Assembly: GCF_044904705.1 (NCBI RefSeq)
Contig: NZ_JADIKL010000002.1
Coordinates: 682,001 to 746,000, forward strand
Length of the DNA stretch: 64,000 nucleotides
Direction of reading: 5' to 3'
DNA from: Rhodanobacter_A agri
GTDB lineage: Bacteria; Pseudomonadota; Gammaproteobacteria; Xanthomonadales; Rhodanobacteraceae
Part shown: positions 42,859 through 51,599 of the stretch, piece after piece
Layout of the letters: each line of letters begins with the position of its first letter
Position numbering within the stretch: position 1 is the stretch's first letter
Made by a program: the position numbers and the translations under genes
Notes under the pieces: generated by a model
What the model saw: only the letters and a program-made list of their open reading frames with translations
What the model was told of the DNA's origin: nothing
The model's database searches: none

Positions 42859-43755
42859 TTACTTGCCGGCACCCGCGGCGGCTTCCTTCGCCACCAGCCA
42901 TTGAATCACTTCGATCGTGCGCTGCGTGCTGCCGATGTCGTGCGGCGAGACGCGGTACTTGCCGTCCACCACGATGTTGGGCGTTTCGTTCACGCCGTAG
43001 GCCCGCTGCATGTCATCGGCCTGCTTCATCTTGGTGTTGACCGAGAAGGAATTGGCCACTGCGATGAACTCCTTGGGGTCCACGCCGAATTTGGCGTAGA
43101 ACTTCGCGATGTCCTCGATCGTGGGCCATGCGCCCTTGGGCTTGGGCTGGCCGTTGGACAGATCGTAGGTGGACGTCTCGCCGGTCTTCCAGGTGGCGTC
43201 GTAGAAGGCATCGTGCGCCTTGGCGCGCACGCCCAGCGCCTCGGCGGCGAAGTACGCGCGCTGGTACACCACCCAGTTTTCGTCGGGGCGCATCGAGGAG
43301 GGCAGGTAATGCACTACGGCATCGGACGGCAGGCCGTGTTCGATCTGGTCCATCGTGCCGTGGAATTGCCAGCAGGCCGGGCAGGCGTAAGAAAACACCT
43401 CGACCACCTCGATCTTGTCGGTGGGGATGAACTTGGGCTGGGCCGGGTCGATGCGGTAATAGTCCTTGCCCTCGACCCACTTGCTGTCGTCGGCGACAAC
43501 CGCGGCCCCCGGAGTCGCGGCTGCCGCGGTGGCCGCGGCGACAGGCGCGGCGGCACTGGCCGCGGCGGCAGTGGTGGTGGCCGGCGCAGCGCTGCTCGCC
43601 GATGCCGCTGTGCTGGTGGCCGCGGGTGCGGCCGTAGCTGGTGTGGTGCTGGCGGGTGCAGGCGTAGCCGGTGCGGCGGTGCCACCGTCGCCGGCATGGC
43701 CGCAGGCAGCGAGTGCCAGCCAGGCAGCACACAGAATCGGCAAGCGCTTCAGCAT
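42859..43755 (-). CDS. DsbA-like lipoprotein with Ala/Pro/Thr linker (CPAC), paralogue 1
   Basis: This 298-aa lipoprotein has lipobox LAAC with Cys18. A ~65-residue linker almost entirely of Ala, Thr, Pro and Ser follows. The DsbA-fold domain has CPAC at 125-128 (FSYACPACWQF) and the loop NETPNIVVDGKY, in which Thr-Pro is kept. About 80% of the catalytic domain is identical by eye to the neighbour at 43802, so this is a recent tandem duplicate. It probably oxidises or isomerises periplasmic thiols while tethered to a membrane. Confidence 0.88.
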   Translation of the reverse strand: MLKRLPILCAAWLALAACGHAGDGGTAAPATPAPASTTPATAAPAATSTAASASSAAPATTTAAAASAAAPVAAATAAAATPGAAVVADDSKWVEGKDYYRIDPAQPKFIPTDKIEVVEVFSYACPACWQFHGTMDQIEHGLPSDAVVHYLPSSMRPDENWVVYQRAYFAAEALGVRAKAHDAFYDATWKTGETSTYDLSNGQPKPKGAWPTIEDIAKFYAKFGVDPKEFIAVANSFSVNTKMKQADDMQRAYGVNETPNIVVDGKYRVSPHDIGSTQRTIEVIQWLVAKEAAAGAGK

Positions 43756-43801
43756 CGGTGCTACCTCGGGCAGGGGGCGGAACGGGAGTGACGGCGCCGG
43801 T

Positions 43802-44707
43802 TTACTTGCCGGCACCCGCGGCGGCTTCCTTTGCCACCAGCCACTGGGTCAGTTCGACCGCACGCTGCACGGTGTGCACGTCGGAAGGCGAGAAGCGGTA
43901 CTTGCCGTCCACCACGATGGTGGGCGTGCCGGGCACGCCGTAGGCCTTGATGAGGTCGTCGGCCTGCTTCATCTTGGTGTTGACCGAGAAGGAGTTGGCC
44001 ACCGCGGCGAATTCCTTGGGGTCCACGCCGAATTTGGCGTAGAACTTCGCGATGTCCTCGATCGTGGGCCAGGCGCCCTTGGGCTTGGGCTGGCCGGTGG
44101 ACAGGTTGTAGGTAGCCGTTTCGCCGGTCTTCCAGGTGGCGTCGAAGAACGCGTCATGGGCCTTGGCGCGCACGTCCAGTGCCTCGGCGGCGTAGAACGC
44201 GCGCTGGTACACCGGCCAGTTTTCGTCCGCGCGGAACGCCGCGGGCAGGTAATGCACCACGGCGTTCGGCGGCAGGCTCTTCTCGATCTGGTCCATCGCG
44301 GAGTGGAAGGAGTTGCAGGCCGGGCAGGCGTAGGAGAACACCTCCACCACTTCGATCTTGTCAGTGTTGACGGCCTTGGGCTGGGCCGGATCGATGCGGA
44401 AGTAATCCTTGCCTTCGACCCACTTGCCGTCGTCGACGAACGGCAAGGCGGCGGCCGGAGTTGCGGCTGCCGCCGTCGCCGCGGCAGCGGGCGCGGCGGT
44501 GCTTGCCGCGGCGGCAGTGGCTGCGCTGGTCGGCGCGGCGCTGGCTGCCGGTGCCGGCGCGTTGGCGGTGGCGGGCGCGGCCGGCGTGGTCGCGGCGGTG
44601 CTGGCGGTCGCGGGTGCGGCCGGCGCAGCAGTGCCGTTGTCGCTGGAGTGGCCGCAAGCGGCCAGCGCCAGCAGGGCGGCGCACAGGATCGGCAGACGCT
44701 TCAACAT
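43802..44707 (-). CDS. DsbA-like lipoprotein with Ala/Pro/Thr linker (CPAC), paralogue 2
   Basis: This 301-aa lipoprotein has lipobox LAAC (Cys18) and an even longer Ala-rich linker of about 70 residues. Its DsbA domain has C128 and C131 (FSYACPACNSF) and the cis-Pro loop PGTPTIVVDGKY. Both paralogues share MLKRLPILCAA at the start and end ...AAAGAGK, and share KWVEGKDY and KTGET. It follows cytochrome c4 by about 70 nt on the same strand. It is probably the ancestral copy because it keeps the more usual GTP loop, which is an inference. Confidence 0.88.
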   Translation of the reverse strand: MLKRLPILCAALLALAACGHSSDNGTAAPAAPATASTAATTPAAPATANAPAPAASAAPTSAATAAAASTAAPAAAATAAAATPAAALPFVDDGKWVEGKDYFRIDPAQPKAVNTDKIEVVEVFSYACPACNSFHSAMDQIEKSLPPNAVVHYLPAAFRADENWPVYQRAFYAAEALDVRAKAHDAFFDATWKTGETATYNLSTGQPKPKGAWPTIEDIAKFYAKFGVDPKEFAAVANSFSVNTKMKQADDLIKAYGVPGTPTIVVDGKYRFSPSDVHTVQRAVELTQWLVAKEAAAGAGK

Positions 44708-44777
44708 GGGTTACCTCGGTAGTGCGATTACGCGGGACGCGGATGCGACGGCGTGCCGCCGGCGCATCCGGTAGGGA

Positions 44778-45554
44778 TCAGGGCGTGGCGGCGGCCGGCT
44801 TCGGCAGGTCCTCTGCCGTGGCGGGATGCAGGCCTTCGACGTAGCTGGCCAGCGCGGCGATGTCATCCGTGCTCAGCTTCTGCGCGATGGCCGGCATGAC
44901 CTGCGAGTGCGCGTCGGTGCCCCAGCTGGTGCCGTCGTGCCAGGCCTTCAGCGTGGCCTGGATGTACTGCGCGTGCTGGCTCTCCAGCTGCGGGTACATC
45001 GCGCCGGGATTGCCGCGGCCATCGATGCTGTGGCAGGCCATGCAGGCGGGAATGCCGCGCTTGACGTCACCCTCGCGGAACAGCTGCTGGCCGTGCTCGA
45101 CCAGGGCCTGGTCGGCCACGCCGGGCAGCGCGGTCTTGCTGGCGAAGTAGGCGCCGACATCGTGCATGTCCTGCTCGGACAGCGGCGTGGCCATGCCCAG
45201 CATGATCGGGTTCTGGCGCTTGCTGCTCTTGAAGTTTTCGAGCTGGTGGACGATGTACTGCTCACTCTGGCCGGCCAGCTTGGGGTATTGCGGATCGGTG
45301 GAGTTGCCGTCCATGCCGTGGCAGGCGCCGCAGGCGGCGGCCTTGCCCTGGCCCGCGGCGGCATCGCCGGGCTTCGCCGCCGCTTCGGCAGTAGCCGGCG
45401 CAGCAGCAGGCTGGGCAGCCGTGGCGGCCTTGGCCGGCTCGGCCGTCGACTTGGCGGCATCCTGCGCTATCGCCGTACCCGCAGCCATGGCGAAGATCAG
45501 GACTGCGGCAGAGCTGAACACGGCGGGTCGAAAACCTGCGAACCGAAAACCCAT
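44778..45554 (-). CDS. Dihaem cytochrome c4
   Basis: This 258-aa periplasmic cytochrome has a signal peptide ending GTAIAQ. A 30-residue Ala/Glu/Lys-rich linker precedes two class I haem domains. Haem sites are CGACH (C75, C78, H79) and CMACH (C171, C174, H175). Candidate Met ligands lie in NPIMLGMATPL and QVMPAIAQKL. Cytochrome c4 passes electrons to terminal oxidases. ATG 45554 follows GGAGGGGA. It is divergent from engB, the arrangement found in Pseudomonas. Confidence 0.95.
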   Translation of the reverse strand: MGFRFAGFRPAVFSSAAVLIFAMAAGTAIAQDAAKSTAEPAKAATAAQPAAAPATAEAAAKPGDAAAGQGKAAACGACHGMDGNSTDPQYPKLAGQSEQYIVHQLENFKSSKRQNPIMLGMATPLSEQDMHDVGAYFASKTALPGVADQALVEHGQQLFREGDVKRGIPACMACHSIDGRGNPGAMYPQLESQHAQYIQATLKAWHDGTSWGTDAHSQVMPAIAQKLSTDDIAALASYVEGLHPATAEDLPKPAAATP

Positions 45555-45661
45555 ACACTTCCCCTCCCAGAAACTGTCGAAGGCTGCCAACGCCGGTCGG
45601 TATCGGCGCCACGGGCAGAAACCATCGGATTATCCCCATGCCTTCGCACTCCGGTCAAACC

Positions 45662-46294
45662 ATGCCCAACCCACTCCACGGCGCGCAATTCGTGCTCGCC
45701 GCCCACCGCGTCAACCAGCTGCCGCCGGATCTCGGTGCCGAGGTGGCGTTCGCGGGCCGTTCCAATGCCGGCAAGTCCAGCGCGCTCAACGCGCTCGCCG
45801 GCCACAAGGGGCTGGCGCGCACTTCCAAGACGCCCGGCCGCACCCAACAGATGGTCGCGTTCGCACTGCCGCCGTTGGCGCAGGGCGAGGGCGTGCCGCC
45901 GCTCACAGCTCGCCTGATCGACCTGCCCGGCTACGGCTACGCCAAGGTGCCGGAGGAGCTGCGCGCGCACTGGAAGCAGGAAATCGACGCGTATCTGCAC
46001 CACCGGCAGAGCCTGCGCGGTGTGGTGCTGATCGCCGACATCCGCCATCCGCTGAAGGAGTTCGACCGGATGATGCTGGACTTCTGCTTCGCCACCGGCT
46101 TGCCTTGCCACTTGCTGCTGACCAAGGCCGACAAGCTCTCGCGCAATCAGGCCGCGCAGGCGCTGGCGGCGATGCGCAAGAGCTTTCCCGATGGCCTGCA
46201 CGCTACCGCGCAGGTGTTTTCCTCGCCGGCCGGTACCGGCGTGGACGAGGCGCGGGCGCGGGTGGCGGAGCTGTTGCGCACGCCGCGCGAGTGA
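45662..46294 (+). CDS. engB: Ribosome biogenesis GTPase EngB (YsxC/YihA)
   Basis: The GTPase (210 aa from ATG 45662) assists assembly of the 50S subunit. G1 is GRSNAGKSS, G2/G3 are TPGRTQQ and DLPGYGYAKVP, and G4 is LLTKADKL. The N-terminal region AQFVLAAHRVNQLPPDLGAEV is the usual lead-in. The frame also starts at 45638, but neither start has a clear Shine-Dalgarno; 45662 gives the family's normal N-terminal length. It is divergent from cytochrome c4. Confidence 0.95.
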   Translation: MPNPLHGAQFVLAAHRVNQLPPDLGAEVAFAGRSNAGKSSALNALAGHKGLARTSKTPGRTQQMVAFALPPLAQGEGVPPLTARLIDLPGYGYAKVPEELRAHWKQEIDAYLHHRQSLRGVVLIADIRHPLKEFDRMMLDFCFATGLPCHLLLTKADKLSRNQAAQALAAMRKSFPDGLHATAQVFSSPAGTGVDEARARVAELLRTPRE

Positions 46295-46320
46295 CGATTT
46301 TGCCGCAGCGGCAGATCGTC
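46293..46320. terminator. Hairpin between engB and msrC
   Basis: GACGAT pairs with ATCGTC, and TGCCG with CGGCA, in a two-part stem spanning the end of engB and the gap to the convergent msrC. The position suits a bidirectional terminator, but no long U-tract is present. Confidence 0.4.
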
Positions 46321-46343
46321 GCAGCCGGGGCGGAAAAGGTGGT

Positions 46344-46835
46344 TCAGGTCGCGAGATTCGCCATGAACACCGCGCACAGCGCCTCCATGCCGGCGCGGTC
46401 GTCGTCGTCGAAGCGCGCCACGTGCGGGCTGTCCACGTCCCATACGCCGAGCAGGCTGCCGTCGGCCTTCACCAGCGGCACCACGATCTCCGACTGCGAG
46501 GCGGCGTCGCAGGCGATGTGGCCCTCGAAGGCGTTGACGTCGCGCACTACCTGCGTCTGCCGCGTCTGCGCGGCAGTGCCGCATACGCCCTTGCCCAGCG
46601 CGATGCGGATGCAGGCGGGCTTGCCCTGGAACGGGCCGACCACGAGTTCGTTGCCGTCGTACAGGTAGAAGCCGCACCAGTTGAGCCCTGGCAGGCTGTG
46701 GAACACCAGCGCGGAGAAGTTCGCCGCGTTCGCGACCAGGTCGCGTTCGCCGGCGAGCAGGCCACGGGCCTGCTGCACGAGATCGGCGTAGTGCCCGCGC
46801 TTGTCCGCGTAGGCCTGCGTATTCAGTTCGAACAT
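46344..46835 (-). CDS. msrC: Free methionine-(R)-sulfoxide reductase (GAF domain)
   Basis: This 163-aa GAF-fold enzyme reduces free methionine-R-sulfoxide. The family's three cysteines are seen in KPACIRIALGKGVCGTAAQ and GHIACDAASQSEIVVPL. NWCGFYLYDGNELVVGPFQG is also typical. The length matches E. coli fRMsr (165 aa). It is convergent with engB and divergent from the TMEM175-like gene. Confidence 0.95.
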   Translation of the reverse strand: MFELNTQAYADKRGHYADLVQQARGLLAGERDLVANAANFSALVFHSLPGLNWCGFYLYDGNELVVGPFQGKPACIRIALGKGVCGTAAQTRQTQVVRDVNAFEGHIACDAASQSEIVVPLVKADGSLLGVWDVDSPHVARFDDDDRAGMEALCAVFMANLAT

Positions 46836-46894
46836 GGCTTGGGTCCGCCGGCAAAGCCCGTATTATGCGCGTGTCGCCATAGGGAGGAATGCGC

Positions 46895-47575
46895 ATGAGC
46901 CTGATCGAGCATCGCGAAGGCATCGAGGCGGGGCGGCTGGACATGTTCGTGGACGGCGCGTTCGCGTTCACGCTGACCTTGCTGGTGATCGGAGGCGACG
47001 CGGTGCCGAACAGCACCGCAAAGCTGATGGAAGTGCTGGGCGGGGTTCCGGCGTTTGCTGCCTGCTTCGCCCAGATCACCATGTTCTGGTACGGCCACGT
47101 GCGCTGGCGCCGCTTGTGCATGGGCAGCGACCGCACGGGGCGCTGGTTGTCGCTGTTGCTGGTGTTCTTCGCGCTGATCTTCGTCTACCCCTTGCACATG
47201 GTGTTCGCCAGCGTGTTCAACGGTCTCAGCCCATGGTTCCCCAGCGCATTCCAAGCGCACGGCCCGGCGGACATGCGTACTTTGTTCGTCTGCTACGGCC
47301 TGTCTTTCGCGTGCATGGCTGGCACGCTGGTGTTGCTGTTCCGGCATGCCGCGCGTTGTGCCGCGCGGGATGGCTCTGGCACGCTGGAAATGCGACGAGA
47401 AGCCTTGCTGTGGAGCATCCCGGTGGCGGTCGGCATGCTGTCCGTGGCGACAGCGCTGCTGCTGCCGTTGTCGGCGTCGGGCGGGTGGTGGGGCCTGCCG
47501 GGGTTTGCGTATTTTCTGATGATCCTGACCTGGCCTGTGATGAATAACTTCCGCCGGAGGCACGGCGTGGAATGA
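46895..47575 (+). CDS. TMEM175-like K+ channel family protein (DUF1211)
   Basis: The 226-aa membrane protein has the family signature near its start, RLDMFVDGAFAFTLTLLVIG. That corresponds to the RxxxFSDG-type motif of TMEM175 helix 1, here with V in place of S. Five further hydrophobic segments follow. Bacterial TMEM175 proteins form leak K+ channels; this one might be specialised. The ATG at 46895, 7 nt after GGGAGG, is preferred over one at 46889. Its stop overlaps the bioD start by 4 nt. Confidence 0.78.
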   Translation: MSLIEHREGIEAGRLDMFVDGAFAFTLTLLVIGGDAVPNSTAKLMEVLGGVPAFAACFAQITMFWYGHVRWRRLCMGSDRTGRWLSLLLVFFALIFVYPLHMVFASVFNGLSPWFPSAFQAHGPADMRTLFVCYGLSFACMAGTLVLLFRHAARCAARDGSGTLEMRREALLWSIPVAVGMLSVATALLLPLSASGGWWGLPGFAYFLMILTWPVMNNFRRRHGVE

Positions 47576-48252
47576 GCCCATTGTTCGTGTTCGTCGCCGG
47601 CACCGATACCGGCATCGGCAAGACCCACGCCAGTTGCGCGCTGCTGCACGCGCTGCGCGCGAGCGGCCTGCACAGCACTGGCATGAAGCCGGTGGCCAGT
47701 GGCTGCATCGAGACGACACACGGCTGGCAGAACGAGGATGCGCTGGCGCTGCGGGCGGCCAGCAGCACGCCGCTGCCGCCTTACACGCTGAGCAATCCGG
47801 TGGCGCTGCGCGAGCCGCTGTCGCCGCATCTGGCCGCGGCGCACGAGGGCGCGACGATCGCCTTGCCGCCTCTGCGTGCCGCTTTCGACGCGTTGTGCGC
47901 CGGGCACGACGCAGTGGTGGTGGAAGGCGTGGGCGGCTGGCGCGTGCCGCTGGCGCCGGGGCTGTTTGCCTCGGAGATCCCCAGGCAGTGGGGCTTGCCG
48001 GTGATCCTGGTGGTGGGGCTGCGCCTGGGATGTCTGAGCCATGCGGTGCTGAGCGCCGAGGCGATCCTGGCCGATGGCTGCCGGCTGGCGGGTTGGATCG
48101 GCAACCGCATCGATCCAGCCATGGAGGCGGTGGAGGAGAACCTCGCCACCCTGCATGAACTGCTGCCCGCGCCCTGTCTTGGCGTGCTGCCGCATGGCGT
48201 GGCGCCGGCGCGGGCGGCCGCGGGACTCAATCTGGCCGTACTGATTGGTTGA
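47572..48252 (+). CDS. bioD: Dethiobiotin synthetase
   Basis: BioD closes the ureido ring of dethiobiotin from DAPA, CO2 and ATP in biotin synthesis. The 226-aa protein has the P-loop VAGTDTGIGKTHASCALL and the substrate region GMKPVASGC. NEDALAL is present, and AVVVEGVGGWRVPL supplies the Walker-B-like Glu-Gly-Gly motif. The ATG overlaps the TMEM175-like stop. It is not next to other bio genes here. Confidence 0.93.
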   Translation: MSPLFVFVAGTDTGIGKTHASCALLHALRASGLHSTGMKPVASGCIETTHGWQNEDALALRAASSTPLPPYTLSNPVALREPLSPHLAAAHEGATIALPPLRAAFDALCAGHDAVVVEGVGGWRVPLAPGLFASEIPRQWGLPVILVVGLRLGCLSHAVLSAEAILADGCRLAGWIGNRIDPAMEAVEENLATLHELLPAPCLGVLPHGVAPARAAAGLNLAVLIG

Positions 48253-48310
48253 ATTCACATCCGGCATGCCGGCCTGTACGCATGCTGGCGATTACTCGCA
48301 GGGAGAAGCC

Positions 48311-48661
48311 ATGACCAGCCGCAACCACTACTACCTTTCCATCGCCGATCTGGCCCATGCGCGCGGCGGCGATGCCGCGCTGAGCTGGAACGGCGCCGGC
48401 CCCGGCGATTTCGCGGCCGCGCTGGAGGAGGCGCTGCGCACCCCGCTGCTGTTCGAGCGCTGGCGGGCACAGCAAGCGGAGCCGGACGAGGTGGATGCCG
48501 CGCTGGGCGCCACCGACGCGCAGGCGCAAGTGCGCGCACGGGTGGCCGACCTGCATGTCGAGGTGGACGTGCTGACCAGCCTGCCGATGAGCCTGTTGCG
48601 GCAACGCCTGAACTGGCTGATCGGCGCGGCGTGGCAGTTGCGCGACGTGCGCCCTGCGTGA
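48311..48661 (+). CDS. Conserved-looking hypothetical protein (116 aa)
   Basis: An ATG behind GGGAGAAG opens a 116-residue frame starting MTSRNHYYLSIADLAHARGG. It is soluble, acidic and Ala-rich with predicted helices (FAAALEEALRTPLLFERW and VDVLTSLPMSLLRQRL). I do not recognise a family. Codon use resembles its neighbours, and it lies 58 nt after bioD and 127 nt before the M3 peptidase. Confidence 0.7.
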   Translation: MTSRNHYYLSIADLAHARGGDAALSWNGAGPGDFAAALEEALRTPLLFERWRAQQAEPDEVDAALGATDAQAQVRARVADLHVEVDVLTSLPMSLLRQRLNWLIGAAWQLRDVRPA

Positions 48662-48788
48662 TGTCCATGCACCGGCGGCACGCGGAGTTTCGCTGCGCTG
48701 CCGCTGGCAAAAACCGGTCCGGTGTCATTAGAGTCGGCGGCTGCCGATTCTTTCCGCCCGTCCAGGGCGCCCCGACCGGGAATACCGC

Positions 48789-51008
48789 ATGTTCCGTCTA
48801 CGCATGATCGTCGTCGCCACCAGCATTGCCCTCGCAGCCTGTTCGCAAGGTTCGAACGAGGCCGGCAAGTCCGCGCCGGCGCCGGCTTCCACCGCGCCGG
48901 CCAAGCCGGGCAGCGCCGCCGCGCCGGTGGCCGACGCGAACGCCGCCAATCCGTTCTTCGCCGCCAGCACGCTGCCGTTCCAGGCGCCGCCGTTCGACAA
49001 GATCAAGGATGGCGACTACCAGCCGGCGATCGAGAAGGGCATGCAGGAACAGCTCGCCGAGTGGCAGAAGATCGCCGATAACCCGGAGGCTCCCTCGTTC
49101 GAGAACACCTACGTGGCGCTGGAGAAATCCGGCGCGCTGCTCAGCCGGGTGATGGCGGTCTTCAACGGCGTCACCGCGGCCAACACCAACGACGCGCTGC
49201 AGAAGGTGCAGGAAGAGGAAGCGCCCAAACAGGCGGCGCACGACGATGCCAAGTACCTCGATGGCAAGCTGTTCGCGCGCATCCAGAAGGTCTATGACGA
49301 GCGCGCCACGCTCAAGCTCGATCCGGAGTCGCTGCGCCTGGTCGAGGTGACCTATCGCAACTTCGTCCAGCACGGCGCCAAGCTGTCCGACGCCGACAAG
49401 ACCAAGCTGAAGGCGCTCAACCAGCAGGAGTCCACGCTGGAAGCGCAGTTCAACAACAAGCTGCTCGCCGCCGCGAAGGATGGCGCGCTGGTCATCGACG
49501 ACAAGGCCAAGCTGGATGGTCTCTCCGACGAGGACATCGCCGCCGCCGCGCAGGCCGCCAAGGATCGCAAGCTGGACGGCAAGTGGGTGATCACGCTGCA
49601 GAACACCACCCAGCAGCCGGCGCTGCAGAGCCTCAAGGACCGCGCCACCCGCAAGGCGCTGTACGAGGCTTCGTGGAACCGCGCCGAACGGGGCAATGCC
49701 GACGACACCCGCGACATCATCGAGCAGCTCGCGCAGATCCGCGCGCAGGAAGCCAAGCTGCTCGGTTTCCCGAACTATGCCGCGTGGACGCTGCAGGACC
49801 AGATGGCGAAGACGCCGGAAGCGGTGATGGGGTTCATGGGCAAGCTGGCGCCTGCCGCGGTGGCCCGCGCCAAGCAGGAGGCCGCCGACATCCAGGCGCA
49901 GATCGACAAGGACCAGAAGGCGCTCAACCAGCCCACGTTCAAACTGGAGCCGTGGGACTGGCAGTACTACGCCGAGCAGGTGCGCAAGGCCAAATACGAC
50001 CTGGACGAGAGCCAGATCAAGCCCTACTTCGAGCTGGACAATGTGCTGCAGAACGGCGTGTTCTACGCCGCCAACCAGCTTTACGGCCTCACCTTCAAGG
50101 AGCGCCACGACATCCCGGTGTACAACCCGGACGTGCGCGTGTTCGAGGTGTTCGACAAGGACGGCAAGTCGCTTGCGTTGTTCTACTGCGACTACTTCAA
50201 GCGCGACAACAAGAACGGCGGCGCCTGGATGGACAACTTCGTCCAGCAGTCGAAGCTGCTCGGCACCAAGCCGGTGATCTACAACGTCGCCAACTTCACC
50301 AAGCCTGCAGCGGGCCAGCCGGCGCTGCTGTCGTTCGACGACGTGGTCACCATGTTCCACGAGTTCGGCCACGGCTTGCACGGCCTGTTCGCCGACGGGC
50401 AGTACCCGAGCCTGTCCGGTACCCAGACCGCGCGTGACTTCGTCGAATTCCCGTCGCAGTTCAACGAGCACTGGGCAACCAACGCCAAGGTGTTCGCGAA
50501 TTACGCGAAGAACTACAAGACCGGCGAGCCGATGCCGCAGGCGCTGGTCGACAAGATGAAGAAGGCCGGCACGTTCAACAAGGGCTATGACATGACCGAG
50601 CTGGTGGCCGCCGCCATGCTCGACATGAACTGGCACATGCTGGGCGCCGATGCATCCAAGCAGGACGCCGACACGTTCGAGGCCGCCGCGCTGAAGAAGG
50701 ACGGCGTCGACTTGAGCTACGTGCCGCCGCGCTATCGCTCCAGCTACTTCCTGCATATCTGGAGCAACGGCTATTCGGCCGGCTACTACGCCTACCTGTG
50801 GACGCAGATGCTCGCCGACGATGCGTTCGAGTGGTTCAAGGGACACGGCGAGCTGACCCGCGAGAATGGCGACCGCTTCCGCGGCATGGTGCTTTCGCGC
50901 GGCAACAGCGAGGAACTGGCAAGGATGTACAAGGATTGGCGCGGACAGGATCCGAGCATCGAACCGATGCTGATCGACCGCGGCTTGAAGGATGCGCCGA
51001 AGAAGTGA
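48789..51008 (+). CDS. dcp: M3 family peptidyl-dipeptidase (Dcp-like lipoprotein)
   Basis: This is a 739-aa zinc metallopeptidase with a lipoprotein signal (MFRLRMIVVATSIALAAC), so it is probably anchored in the envelope rather than cytoplasmic. An Ala/Pro-rich linker follows. The catalytic HEFGHGLHGL starts at residue 524. YRSSYFLHIWSNGYSAGYYAYLW near the C-terminus is typical of Dcp. Dcp removes C-terminal dipeptides. The ATG at 48789 gives the lipobox; Xanthomonadales Dcp proteins are often lipoproteins. Confidence 0.93.
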   Translation: MFRLRMIVVATSIALAACSQGSNEAGKSAPAPASTAPAKPGSAAAPVADANAANPFFAASTLPFQAPPFDKIKDGDYQPAIEKGMQEQLAEWQKIADNPEAPSFENTYVALEKSGALLSRVMAVFNGVTAANTNDALQKVQEEEAPKQAAHDDAKYLDGKLFARIQKVYDERATLKLDPESLRLVEVTYRNFVQHGAKLSDADKTKLKALNQQESTLEAQFNNKLLAAAKDGALVIDDKAKLDGLSDEDIAAAAQAAKDRKLDGKWVITLQNTTQQPALQSLKDRATRKALYEASWNRAERGNADDTRDIIEQLAQIRAQEAKLLGFPNYAAWTLQDQMAKTPEAVMGFMGKLAPAAVARAKQEAADIQAQIDKDQKALNQPTFKLEPWDWQYYAEQVRKAKYDLDESQIKPYFELDNVLQNGVFYAANQLYGLTFKERHDIPVYNPDVRVFEVFDKDGKSLALFYCDYFKRDNKNGGAWMDNFVQQSKLLGTKPVIYNVANFTKPAAGQPALLSFDDVVTMFHEFGHGLHGLFADGQYPSLSGTQTARDFVEFPSQFNEHWATNAKVFANYAKNYKTGEPMPQALVDKMKKAGTFNKGYDMTELVAAAMLDMNWHMLGADASKQDADTFEAAALKKDGVDLSYVPPRYRSSYFLHIWSNGYSAGYYAYLWTQMLADDAFEWFKGHGELTRENGDRFRGMVLSRGNSEELARMYKDWRGQDPSIEPMLIDRGLKDAPKK

Positions 51009-51142
51009 AGCAAGGCGCCTCTCCGGGCACGCACGCCGTTACGGGTGCGCCGCCCGGGGTCTGGCAGCTGGGCAACACGCAGCTGTCAATTGCAGGAAGG
51101 TTGAACGGAACATCGCAGTTGCATCCACTTAAGGAGAAAGTC

Positions 51143-51526
51143 ATGCAAAAGCTGCCGTTTTTACTGCTGTCAATTGTCGCTACAGGGGCTGTTGCAACGT
51201 TCGGTGTGATACCGAAGGCACATGCCCAATCGCAGACTGGCGTCGCGCTTTCATGCGGCACCAACATATGTCAGGCAACGGTGACCAGCCCCGGTTCGCC
51301 CTTGCCGTTCACCTACAACTGGTCCTTCAGCGGCATCGCGCATCTGGCGGCGCCGTTCAGTTGCAACGGCAAGCTCCTGCAGCACAGCGGGAGCTGCCGG
51401 TTCCAGTGCCTGCAACCGTACTCGGACCGCATCACCATGCACGTCAGCGTGTCCGACGCGAACGGAGCCTACCTCGGCGATGCGTCGGCCAATGCCGTCT
51501 GCAACGGTAGCGTCGGCGACGGTTGA
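51143..51526 (+). CDS. Small secreted cysteine-rich protein
   Basis: This 127-aa protein starts at an ATG behind AAGGAGAAAG. It has a signal peptide MQKLPFLLLSIVATGAVATF, cleaved near KAHAQ. The mature ~98 residues contain six cysteines (38, 43, 74, 85, 89, 120), suggesting three disulfides, and a β-rich pattern (PFTYNWSFSG, RITMHVSVSDANG). I do not recognise the family. A strong terminator follows at 51556-51585. Confidence 0.75.
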   Translation: MQKLPFLLLSIVATGAVATFGVIPKAHAQSQTGVALSCGTNICQATVTSPGSPLPFTYNWSFSGIAHLAAPFSCNGKLLQHSGSCRFQCLQPYSDRITMHVSVSDANGAYLGDASANAVCNGSVGDG

Positions 51527-51555
51527 TCGTTGATCGAACGCAGCTGGCTGTTTCG

Positions 51556-51585
51556 AATGGGTCGGCAGACATGCCGACCCATTTT
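51556..51585. terminator. Bidirectional intrinsic terminator
   Basis: AATGGGTCGGCA and TGCCGACCCATT form an exact 12-bp stem with a 4-nt loop, followed on the plus strand by TT and a CGTTG run. It lies 30 nt after the secreted-protein gene and 15 nt from the convergent gshA stop, so it probably serves both. Confidence 0.75.
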
Positions 51586-51599
51586 CGTTGCGTGGCTGC

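Noticed and set aside
43802..44707. Ala/Thr/Pro-rich tracts considered as a tandem DNA repeat or recombination artefact
   Set aside because: No fixed repeat unit exists. Both paralogues keep the frame and the tracts fit flexible lipoprotein linkers.
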